Part shown: positions 21,612-31,114 of the stretch, piece after piece
How the letters are laid out: each line of letters starts with the position of its first letter
Position numbering within the stretch: the stretch's first letter is position 1
Assembly: GCF_033568475.1 (NCBI RefSeq)
Contig: NC_133123.1
Coordinates: 189,943,821 to 190,007,820 of the forward strand
Reading direction: 5' to 3'
DNA length: 64,000 nt
DNA from: Henckelia pumila
Lineage: Eukaryota > Streptophyta > Magnoliopsida > Lamiales > Gesneriaceae
Position numbers and translations under genes: made by a program
Notes under the pieces: generated by a model
Told to the model about the DNA's origin: nothing
Seen by the model: the letters and a program-made list of their open reading frames with translations, nothing else
The model's database searches: none

Positions 21612-21838
21612 GATTCACTAAATAATACTAGATTGAAAAGAAAAACCAAATAGTCTAAAACAAAAATCAAATTTATCAATAAGTTGAGAAATATAAACCA
21701 TGCCCTAAAAACTATAACATGATAATAGAACATCCAAAGGGTGTAGAAACATAAACACGACCGCAAGGTAAAAGACAGATAAGTCTTCTATAGGCAGTGG
21801 CCACAATTTTGTCTTCTAGTATTTTGCGACACCACAGG
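21612..21838. other. Flank of Athila-B; left part of an interrupted ancestral segment
   Basis: No gene. It ends ACACC followed by ACAGG (21834-21838), the left target copy of Athila-B. Skipping Athila-B and the hAT cluster, it continues at 36094-36221 and 58001 onward. Confidence 0.5.
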
Positions 21839-23176
21839 TGATAAGTATTTTATATGATTTAGCTTGGCTTTTGTTGTGTTATGAGTGATATTATGCATTT
21901 ATTTTGTTGTTAGTGTCGTTTGCAGGAATTCAAGTGATATTTATTTTAGTTGATCAAAAGAGTCAAAAAGATGCAAAAAAAGAGTGAAGAAAAGAGAAGA
22001 GGAAAAATGAATTTAAGTTGAACAGTTCAGCGCCCCAGCGCCTGAATTCTAGCGCTCCAGCGCTATACGGAGTCTTCCAAACGATGAAAAGTTGAGGAAA
22101 TAGCGCTCCAGTGCTATCAAACCTGCGCTCTAGTGCTGTTGAGGAAATTAGACGGGCGCTCCAGCGCCGAAGGCTAGCGATCCAGCGCTACGCAGTCTCC
22201 AAAATTTGGAAAGTCTTGATCGATTTTTAAAAGGAATTTTACAACTTATTCTAGAGGTTACGAGGGTTTAGAGAGAATTCTGAGCATAAGGATGGCTATT
22301 GAGAGTTTTGAACTACACAAGAGCTTGAGAATTTGGTACGAAGACTGAAGACGGCGGCATCCGGCGACGGAAAAGCTTCATTCTAATTCGTTCTAGTTTC
22401 TCTTTGAACTCTATTTTTCTTAGTTTATGGATTGTTGGAAAAACATGTATTATTTGATTTTGAATTGCGTTATGAACTAATTTCTTAGTCTAGAGGTAGA
22501 CGGATCTTGACTGGAAATCATGATTGAGATATTTTGATTTATGTATTTAAATTTCTTCGCACAGTTTATTTGTGTTTTTCTGATTTTAATGCTTTCAATT
22601 TACTGTCCATAGATTGAATGATAGTTTATTTAGAATCTATCACTCGAGAGAGGAGATTTTGAATATGACATAGGAAAATAAATCTTTGGTGTTTATATTG
22701 TTTGAGAGGCATATAACTCCAAACAAGTCGTTAGAAGAATTCTTGTGCCATTTAACGGATTTAATAATTGAACTAAGATAGAGATAGTGAGTTTGTTATT
22801 GAATAAGAATTTCTGCTTGACACTCGAGAGAGGTAGTAAAAAATAATAGGGATTCTTGACTAATAAACTAGAAGATTTTATAATTGAACAATCATTAGAA
22901 ATAAATTGTGGTGGACAGTCAAGTGAAGTCAAACCTCTAGCATTCATCATTTTTTGAATTTTTCTCTCGTGAACTCGTGGTTATTTAATTTTATTTATTG
23001 CAATTTTTAGTGTTATTAAAATCAAACCATTTTCGTAGCTCTACATAGGATTATGATTATATTAGTTGCAAATATTTGATATAATATCATTTATTCATTC
23101 TCCATGGGATCGACCTGGAATTAATTCCTATATTATAACTTGACATCGTGCGCTTGTGAGCGAAAAACATGCGACA
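21839..23176 (+). repeat. Athila-B 5' LTR
   Basis: 1338 bp, TGATAAG...GCGACA. Compared with the 3' copy it lacks 17 bp near its start and has about 39 bp extra near 22465-22500. GC-rich motif pairs (GCGCTCCAGCGCT and variants) lie at 22029-22192. No clear TATA box was seen. The minus-strand frame at 22693-22950 is LTR sequence. Confidence 0.95.
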
Positions 23177-23182
23177 AGTTTT

Positions 23183-23200
23183 TGGCGTCGTTGCCGGGGA
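23183..23200 (+). other. Athila-B primer binding site (tRNA-Asp type)
   Basis: TGGCGTCGTTGCCGGGGA, 6 nt after the LTR end, is one base different from the Athila-A site and complementary to a tRNA-Asp 3' end. Confidence 0.85.
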
Positions 23201-23304
23201 TTGAATTTTATTTGATTTATATTAAATTGTGCTAATTAGTCTTAATTTTGATTTAGAGAATTTTATTTTATTTTTTTGGTTCTAATTTTAAATTTTTCCT
23301 GTCT

Positions 23305-26022
23305 ATGCAGTTTATGCGAAAAAGCCAAAGTTACTACTCACTGCTCTTTGATCCGAAAATCGAGAAAACTGCTAAAGCTTTGAGAAAAGCTAGAAGAGAA
23401 GAGTTGCAACAAATGGCTGAAGAAAGAGAAAGAGTTGTCAATAATGCTCCGATGCCAATCAAAGATCAATTTCGACCGGTGATCAATAATCATTATTATG
23501 GGATAGCTCGGCAGAACATCACGGCAAATAATTTTGAGTTGAAGCGAGCTTTGATTAATATGGTGCAGCAAAATCAGTTTAGGGGTGCAGCTACTGAAGA
23601 TCCAAATTTGCACCTATGTACTTTTCTGGAGATTGCTGACATAGTGAAGATTCATGGTGTTACTGAGGACACCATCAGACTACGATTGTTCCCGTTCTCT
23701 CTTAGGGACAATGCTCGTAGTTGGTTGCAGTCATTATCTCTTGGGAGTATCACTACATGGGAAGACATGTCATCTAAATTTTTGGCTAATTACTTTCCTC
23801 TTTCCAAGTCTGCTCAGCTGAAAATTGAGATCACTACTTTCAAACAGCATGATTATGAGCTACTGTATGAAGCTTGGGAGCGGTACAAGGAATTTCTTAG
23901 GAAGTGCCCGAACCATAATTTTCCAGACTGGGAACAGATTGAGTTATTCTACAATGGTTTGAATGGACCAACTCGTATTTTTGTGGATGTTGCGGCTGGA
24001 GGTTCGATATTCGCTAAATTTCCTGCTGAGGCATATGAGATGCTTGAGCAAATGACTGTTAACAGTTATCAGTGGCCGAGTGAGAGATCTGCAATAAGGA
24101 ATCCTGTTGGAATTCATGAGGTTGATGTATTCACTGCTTTGACTGCTCGGATGGTTATTATTTCTACACAGTTGGCTGCACTGACCAAAGGGAATCAAAG
24201 TTCTACTGAGACATCATCACTGGCAACTGCCTTAAATTATGCTGATGGATTTGAGAGTGTGGAGCAAGCTCAATATGTGAACAATAGGAATTACAAAAAC
24301 TATCGAGGTAATCCTGTACCCAATCAGTATCATCCTAGTTTGCGTAATCATGAGAATTTTTCCTACGCAAACAATAAGAATGTGTTGAATCCTCCACCGG
24401 GGTTCAATACTCAGAATGGTAAGGGTAAGGCATATTTGGAAGATTTGGTTCATAATTTTATTTCAGAGTCTTCCACAAGATTTAAGAGGAATGAGAATAA
24501 GATGGATAGAATGGAGACGCACTTGACCAATGTGAGCGCTTCTATAAAAAATCTTGAAACACAAATTGGTCAATTGGCAAATGCATTGAATAATCAACAT
24601 AGGGGTGTGTTTCCTAGCAACGCTGAGGTTAATCCAAGGGAGCAGTGCAAGGCTGTCACTCTTAGAAGTGGTAAAGAACTTGGGGTTGATGACACAAAGG
24701 TAGTAGATGATGAAGAGGTTGAAGAGATTGTGGTGGAGTCTGAAAAATTTGATAGCAAAAATTCTAGCAAGTCTACAGTGGTGCCTGAGAAACTGCATGT
24801 GCCAAAAGCTGTTCTGCCATATCCTCAGTGGTTCAAGAAGAAAGCGTTAGATGAGAAGTTTTCTAAGTTTCTTGACATCTTCAAGAAAATTCATATAAAC
24901 ATTCCTTTCGCTGATGCTTTGGAGCAGATGCCATCCTATGCTAAATTCATGAAGGATGTGATGGCGAGGAAGAGAAATCTTGAAGAGTTTGAAACAGTGA
25001 AGTTGACAGAGGAGTGCAGCGCCATCCTGCAAAAGAAACTGCCACAAAAATTGAAAGATCCAGGGAGTTTTACTATTCCTTGTATTATTTGTGGTGCAAC
25101 TGTTAATAGAGCATTATGTGATTTAGGTGCAAGTATTAATTTAATTCTTTTGTCTATTTTCAGGTCTTTGGAGCTTGGCGAGGTAAAACCAACCACAATT
25201 ACTCTGCAGTTGGCTGATCGTTCTCTTACTTATCCTAGAGGAGTTGTGGAAGATGTAATGGTAAAAGTAGTTAAGTTTATCTTTCCTGCTGACTTTGTAG
25301 TGCTTGATATGGAAGAAGATCAAGATGTCCATCTAATTTTGGGAAGACCATTCTTGGCGACTAGCAGAGCGTTAATTGATGTGCAGGAGGGTGAACTAAC
25401 TCTACAAGTTGGTGGTGAAGCTGTCACTTTCAATATCTATAAAACCATGAAATACCAAGATGAGGTAAAGTCTTGTAAGCGTATTGATTTGTTTGATTCT
25501 CATGTGAATACTCTTGGTGCAGGATTGGAGTTGGAAGATGCCTTGGCAAGATGCCTAATTAATTCTATACATCAGTTTGATGGTGATGATTGGGAACTTA
25601 GAGAGCAAATTCTTGCTCTTGAAAGTTTTCCAAAGGAAAAAGATGGCCAAGACAAAATTGAAGCATTGCTTGAGGAAGTCAGCAAAGAGGTGCCAGTTTC
25701 TTCTACTCCTGAATTGAAAAAACTGCCTGATCATTTATGTTATGCATTTTTGGGAGAAAATTCGACTAACCCAGTAATTATTTCATCATCTCTTACTCAT
25801 GATGAAAAGGATAAATTATTAATATTTTTGAGAAAATTTAAATCTTCTTTGGGTTGGTCAATTTTTGATATCAAGGGAATTAGTCCTAATATTTGCATGC
25901 ATAAGATTTTAATGGAGGAGTCATATAGTCCCTATGTTGATCATCAAAGGAGGTTAAATCCTGTGATGAAAGAAGTAGTAAAAGCTGAGGTGTTGAAATT
26001 ATTGAATGCTTGTATTATTTAA
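23305..26022 (+). pseudogene. Athila-B gag-protease with RT N-terminus, 905-codon open frame
   Basis: The ATG at 23305 opens 905 codons. The capsid-like core is at about residues 85-230 (FLEIADIVKIHGVTEDTIRL, ITTWEDMSSKFLANYFP). A coiled segment follows at about 405-440 (MDRMETHLTNVSASIKNLET). The protease near 605-700 has CDLGASINLILLSIF with the Asp and loop intact, then VHLILGRPFLATSR. The RT begins near 860 (SPNICMHKILMEESYSPY). No CX2CX4HX4C zinc knuckle is present where Athila-A has one. The TAA at 26020-26022 is premature: RT homology runs on in the same frame. Gag and PR could still be made. Confidence 0.8.
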
Positions 26023-26560
26023 GCTATATCTGATAGTTCTTGGGTATCGCTAGTACAGGTTGTGCCGAAAAAGGGAGGTATGTCTGTGGTAAAAAATGAG
26101 AAAAACGAGTTGATTTCAACTCGTACTGTCACTGGTTGGAGAGTTTGCAATGATTATAGAAGGTTGAATAAGGCTACTAGAAATATCATTTTCCTATTCC
26201 TTTTATTGATCAAATGTTTGACAGGTTGGAAGGTTATAAATATTACTGTTTTTTAGATGGCTATTCTAGCTACAATTAAATTGACATAGCGCCAGAAGAT
26301 CAAGAGAAAACAACTTTCACATGTCCCTATGGTACTTATGCTTTTAGGAGAATGCCATTTGGTTTGTGTAATGCACCGGCTACCTTTCAGCGGTGCATGA
26401 TGGCAATTTTTTCTGACATGGTGGAAGAAGTTATGGAAATTTTTATGGATGATTTTTCTGTGTTTGAGTCCTCTTTTGATCATTGTTTGCACAATATGAC
26501 CCTTGTTTTGCAGCGTTGTTAAGAGAGAAATCTAGTGCTTAACTGGGAAAAAGTCACTTC
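26023..26560 (+). pseudogene. Athila-B reverse transcriptase, broken
   Basis: After the stop, AISDSSWVSLVQVVPKKGG and TGWRVCNDYRRLNKAT are in frame with the gag frame. A frameshift near 26190 moves the rest: CFLDGYSSYN, APEDQEKTTFTCPYGTYAF, RRMPFGLCNAPATFQ and the catalytic FMDDF (about 26443-26457). Another stop and shift lie near 26518-26560. The catalytic aspartates are kept but the domain is split into at least three pieces. Confidence 0.8.
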
Positions 26561-28342
26561 ATGGTGCAAGAGGGAATAGTACTTGGACATAAAGTTTCAT
26601 CTAATGGGCTTGAGGTGGATCGAGCAAAAGTGGTAGCAATTGAAAATCTTCCACCGCCAAATAATGTGAAAGCCATTAGAAGTTTTTTGGGAACCCTGGG
26701 TTTTATCGTCGCTTTATTAGAGATTTTTCTAAAATTACTAAATCTGTGTAATTTATTAGAAAAAGATACATCTTTTATTTTTGATGATGCGTGTTTGCAG
26801 GCATTCACAAAGATCAAGGAGGCACTAATTTCTGCGCGTATTATGATTGTGCCTGACTGGAAAGATCCGTTTGAAGTGATGTGTGATGCCATCGATTATG
26901 CAGTGGGAGCAATTTTGAGACAAAGAAGAGATAAGATGTTTCATGCAATTTACTACGCCAGCCGCACTCTTGACGGAGCACAACAGAGTTACACTACTAC
27001 TGAAAAAGAGATGCTTGATTCCTTCAACAAATTCAGGTCCTATCTCATTGGCTCAAGAGTAATTGTTTATACTGACCATGCAGCAATTCGTTATCTCTTT
27101 GCTAAGAAAGATGCCAAGCCAAGATTGATTCGGTGGATACTCTTACTACAAGAGTTTGATTTTGAAATTAGAGACAAGAAAGGGAGTGAAAATATAATGG
27201 AAGATCATCTGTATCACTTGGAGTTGGAAGGAAAAGCTGAATAGGAACTCATCAAGGAGCAATTTCCTGATGAGCATCTTTTTGAGGTAAATTCTAAACT
27301 TCCTTGGTTTGCTGATTTTGCTAATTTTCTTTCTTGTGGTGTTTTGCCTCCAGATCTTAATCATCACCATAGAAAAAAAAAATTCCATGATGCCAAGTTT
27401 TATCTGTGGGATGATCCGTTTGTGTACAAGAATTGTTCGGACCAAGTGATAAGAAGATGTGTAGATGAAGCTGAAGCAAAAGAAATTTTGGAACAATGTC
27501 ATTCTGCACCGTATGGTGGTCACTTTGGAGCCACACGGACAGCCGCCAAGGTACTTCTGTCTTGTTTTTATTGGCCAAATTTATTCAAAGACAGTTATAC
27601 CTTGGTAAAATCATTTGATAGATGTCAAAGGATGAGAAATATATCTAGGCGTCATGAATTACCTCTCACAAATATTTTAGATGTTGAATTATTTGATGTG
27701 TGGGGTATTGATTTTATGGGACCATTTCATATATCCTTTGGGCAATCTTATATTTTATTGGCTATTGTTTATGTTTCGAAATGGGTGGAAGCAATATCCA
27801 TCCCCACTAATGATGCTCGTGTAGTGGTGCAGTTTGTGTAGAAAAATATTTTCACGTTGTTTGGAACTCCAAGGGCAATTATCAGTGATGAAGGTACGCA
27901 TTTTTGTAATAAAATATTTAATTCATTATTGACAAAAAATGGTGTTAGGCATAAAGTGGCATGTGCATACCACCCTCAAACAAATGGGCAAGACGAAATA
28001 TTCAACCGGGAAATTGAGCAAATTCTGGAAAAAAATGTTAATACGAACCGGAAGAATTGGGCAATCAAGTTGGATGATGCACTATGGGCATATCGGACCG
28101 CGTTCAAAACTCCTATTGGCATGTCGCCATACAGGTTGGTCTTTGGTAAAGCATGCCATTTGTCAGTGGATTTAGAGCATCGAGCGTATTGGGCGGTGAA
28201 AAAGTTGAATTTTGATATGAAAGCTGCTGGAGAAGAGCGATTGTTGCAGTTGCATGAGATCGAGGATTTTCGTAATCATTCTTACGAAAATGTCAAGCTC
28301 TACAAAGAACAGACCAAAAATGGCATGACAAAATATTACTGA
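26561..28342 (+). pseudogene. Athila-B RNase H and integrase, two stops then frameshift
   Basis: One frame with stops at 27242-27244 and 27839-27841. The RNase H shows [15 protein letters not shown] (Asp kept, neighbouring Ser position is Ile), YTTTEKEM (Glu) and [14 protein letters not shown] (Asp). Integrase follows with the zinc-binding HSAPYGGHFGATRT and CQRMRNIS, then [12 protein letters not shown] (Asp), IISDEGTHF (Asp) and [14 protein letters not shown] (Glu), so the catalytic triad is complete. The frame is lost near 28320 before the C-terminal domain. Confidence 0.82.
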
Positions 28343-28584
28343 AAAGAGAATTTGAGCCTGGACAGCATGTATTATTTTTTAATTCTCGTCTCAGATTATT
28401 TCCAGATAAGTTGAAATCTCAATGGTCTGGGTCATTCACCATGGTGAAAGTGCATCCCTATGGAGCCATTGAACTGAGTTGTTACGATGGTCAAACCTTT
28501 CAAGTCAATGGGCAGAGGTTGAAACATTACTTTGGCAATGAAGTGCGGAACATGGAGAAAGTTGCTTTGATCGAGCCTGCGTAA
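28318..28584 (+). pseudogene. Athila-B integrase C-terminal region in shifted frame
   Basis: Reads [40 protein letters not shown] and QTFQVNGQRLKHYFGNE, ending at a TAA (28582-28584). This is the DNA-binding tail seen in Athila integrases. Only the frameshift separates it from the core. Confidence 0.75.
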
Positions 28585-28803
28585 AAACACCAGGACTATC
28601 GGGCTGACGACGTTAAACCAAGCGCTCTTTGGAAGGCAACCCAAATTTTAATTTTGTTTTAGTTTTATTTTATTTTATTTAGTTAATTTTATTGAATATC
28701 AGTCATTTTATTTATTTTACTACTATTAGTCATACTTAAGAGTTTTATTGCAGGTATTTTTCTTCGCAAAAATCACATTTTGGAGTATGAAATTCGAGGA
28801 TTA
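28585..28803 (+). other. Athila-B region just after pol
   Basis: Non-coding, with GGAAGGCAACCCAAAT (28630-28645) resembling the GGAGGCAACCCAGT stretch after Athila-A pol. The remainder is T-rich. Confidence 0.4.
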
Positions 28804-29016
28804 GGCGCTCCAGCGCTACATTTCAGGTGCTCGAGCGCTGTTCTTAAGTTGGAATTTTTGCCTAAAATCGAGGATTCAGCGCTCCAACGCTCTCAGCAAG
28901 GCGCTCCAGCGCTTCTCTATGTTGCAAAATTCTAAGATTTAGCACTCTAGCGCTCCAGTGCTCTCTCTTAAGATTAGAGGGTGCCCTAGCGCCAATTTTC
29001 AAGAGCTCCAGCGCTA
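28804..29016. repeat. Athila-B internal array of paired GCGCTCCAGCGCT motifs
   Basis: About four units of paired GC-rich blocks start near 28804, 28878, 28940 and 28982. In the first, GGCGCTCCAGCGCT and GTGCTCGAGCGCT are separated by about 9 nt. The same motif pairs recur in both LTRs. The surrounding sequence is AT-rich, so these blocks stand out sharply. Confidence 0.85.
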
Positions 29017-29734
29017 TCGCGGAAAATCTGAAAAATAAAAGGGGATCTCAGATTTCATTCATTCCCATACCCTTTTATTTACTTCTGTCTCCACGCCATC
29101 TTCTCCCATCATCACCGAATTATCCCCTGAAAACTCAACACCATCATCACGTGTTCTATTTACTACTTCATAGCGTCCATAATTCTTGCTCGGAGATCAA
29201 ATTTTTTGAGATCTAGCAGCTAGGGTTCTTCGCAGAAAATGGGCGTCGACCTATATTCTTTCTGTAGCAGAGGTGAACTTTGAATTCAAGGAGGGGAGGA
29301 GCGGTTTTGTTCTATATCTCATCGACTTTCTCTATCCCGCCGGACTCGACACCAGCCGAGGTAATTTGAAAATTCTGGGGCTTGAGAATTCGGCCGAATT
29401 ATTACATTGGAAGGGCTACGTGTTGTTTATTCCTTACATGCTTATGGTTATTTTGGAAGTGATTATCCAAAATTGTTGTGAGGAGTTCGTGCATTTATTG
29501 GGAATTGATAAGTGGGTGGTGAATAATATTTCTTATTTGTGGTTGGAGGTGCTTATTTGCTGTGGATTATTGTGTTGTTGGATATTTGTGAATCCTGCCT
29601 ATATTTTGGGTTGTTCTGAAATTTGCTCATTACACTGTACATGTATATTGGGTTGCGCGGTTTCATTGGAAGTGAATATTTTGTGGTGCATTTTTTCTTT
29701 GTTGTTTTGTTGTGACTGTGATTGAAGTATTGAG
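29017..29734 (+). other. Athila-B region between motif array and ORF3
   Basis: Probably the leader or an intron of ORF3. A 150-residue frame (29273-29725) encodes a very hydrophobic Cys/Leu/Ile-rich peptide from T-rich DNA. It matches nothing at the same place in Athila-A, so I do not call it a gene, though membrane segments cannot be excluded. Confidence 0.4.
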
Positions 29735-30590
29735 ATGGCTCCGAAGAAGAAACAAAAGCAGGGTGCATCTTCGTCTGGTATTTTTGATGCCCATAGTTTT
29801 TGGGACAAAGAGGCTGCAAAGAATTATCCATTGATGGTGAATAAGAGTATGGTTCGTGAAAGGGGATTGGATCCTAATTATCCTGTACCATTGTGGGATG
29901 TACGGAAGAAAGCTCATGAGCGAAGATGGACGGGTTTTGTGCAACCTCCCGGTGATGCCGTGACTTCTTTAGTTCGAGAATTTTATGCCAATCTGAAGTG
30001 CAAGCATGAACAATACCATGTACTAGTGCGAGGAAAGAGGGTGGCATTTTATGGGCATACCATTAATACCTCTATGGTATGCCATCTTTATACGATGATG
30101 AATATTCGACATTCAAGGTCACTGATGTGGATTATGATGAGATTCTTGCCACTCTTTGTGAAGAAGGGGCACAGTGGAAGATGAAGAATGAAACAGTGGT
30201 GCATTTTTCTTCCAGGAAAATGAAGCAAGACGCGAGGTCTTGGTTTTTTCTGATAGCTGCTCGTGTGCTGCCTACCTGACACACTTTTGAGGTGACAAAG
30301 AAACTGGCTGTCCTGACTTACAGTATCGTCACAGGGAAGACGATAAATTTGGGAAATATCATTTAAAAGTCCATTCTTGCAGCAGTGAAGGGCATCACGA
30401 CTGGAGGATTGTCGCACCCTTATTTGATTATAGAGTTATGTGCACATGCTGAAGTTACATGTGGTGCAAATGAAGAGTTTTTCAAGGTCCAAGGACCTAT
30501 TACTGGGACTACACGAGAGAATGTACCACCCCCTCCACGATCAGCAACATATCAGGACCGTCCTACCAGTACAGCCAGCTAGCACCACTA
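29735..30590 (+). pseudogene. Athila-B ORF3, putative plant transposon protein, frameshifted
   Basis: The ATG at 29735 begins MAPKKKQKQGASSSGIFDAH. The conserved stretch RRWTGFVQPPGDAVTSLVRE, FYANLKCKHEQYHVLVRGKR parallels WEKFCKQPPPTVVPIVREFY in Athila-A ORF3, so the two are homologous. A frameshift near 30080-30110 moves the continuation (SLYDDEYSTFKVTDVDYDEI, then FSSRKMKQDARSWFFLIAAR) to another frame, and more stops follow (30277-30279). The function is unknown. There is no signal peptide. The Lys-rich N-terminus could be a nuclear localisation signal (inference). Confidence 0.6.
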
Positions 30591-30857
30591 CCACCTCCGG
30601 GAGCTGATACGCTTTATGAGGAGCATTTCACACGTTTGGAGCAGAGGCTATACAGTCATTGTAGTCGGACCGATCTTTTTATGGATTACATGGTGGATTT
30701 CACGACGAGCCTTGCCCAGCATTTTCTTGGTTCAGCGAGTATCATCCGTTTTCCCAGCCTCCTACTTAGCCCCCTCGAGATGACGACATGGACAATGACC
30801 ACTGATGTTCATTGTCGTAGGTATGTGTATTTTCCTTATTCTTATTGATATATTGCA

Positions 30858-30900
30858 CATTGAGGGCAATGCACATATATGAGTTTGGGGGGGGGGGGGG
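30858..30900 (+). other. Athila-B stem-loop CATTGAGGGCAATG plus G14 tract
   Basis: The 14-nt stem-loop (30858-30871) is identical to that of Athila-A, and 14 consecutive G (30887-30900) follow 15 nt later. It lies after ORF3, as in Athila-A. Confidence 0.7.
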
Positions 30901-31109
30901 TATTGTTTTGATGAATTGTTTGGATGCGTTTTGTTGACTGGGTTGTTGAAGTTGGTTAGTTGGTTTGAAATTTTGATGGGTTTTGAATGCTGCAGTAGTC
31001 ACTAGTTCTTGCATCTATTTTTATTCTTATTCGTTCGTATTGTGTTTCTGCATGTTTTGATTTGTGTCAGTTTTATTGTTCGTTTTTGTGTTTTTTTCTT
31101 TCGTTGTGT
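30901..31109 (+). other. Athila-B 3' non-coding region before the solo LTR
   Basis: T- and G-rich with no open frame of note. Ends at GTTTG (31110-31114), the left target copy of the inserted solo LTR. Confidence 0.45.
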
Positions 31110-31114
31110 GTTTG

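Noticed and set aside
29273..29725. 150-codon hydrophobic frame just before Athila-B ORF3, considered as an env-like gene
   Set aside because: It is Leu/Ile/Cys-rich only because the DNA is T-rich, and Athila-A has nothing similar there. There is no convincing signal peptide or fusion-type region.
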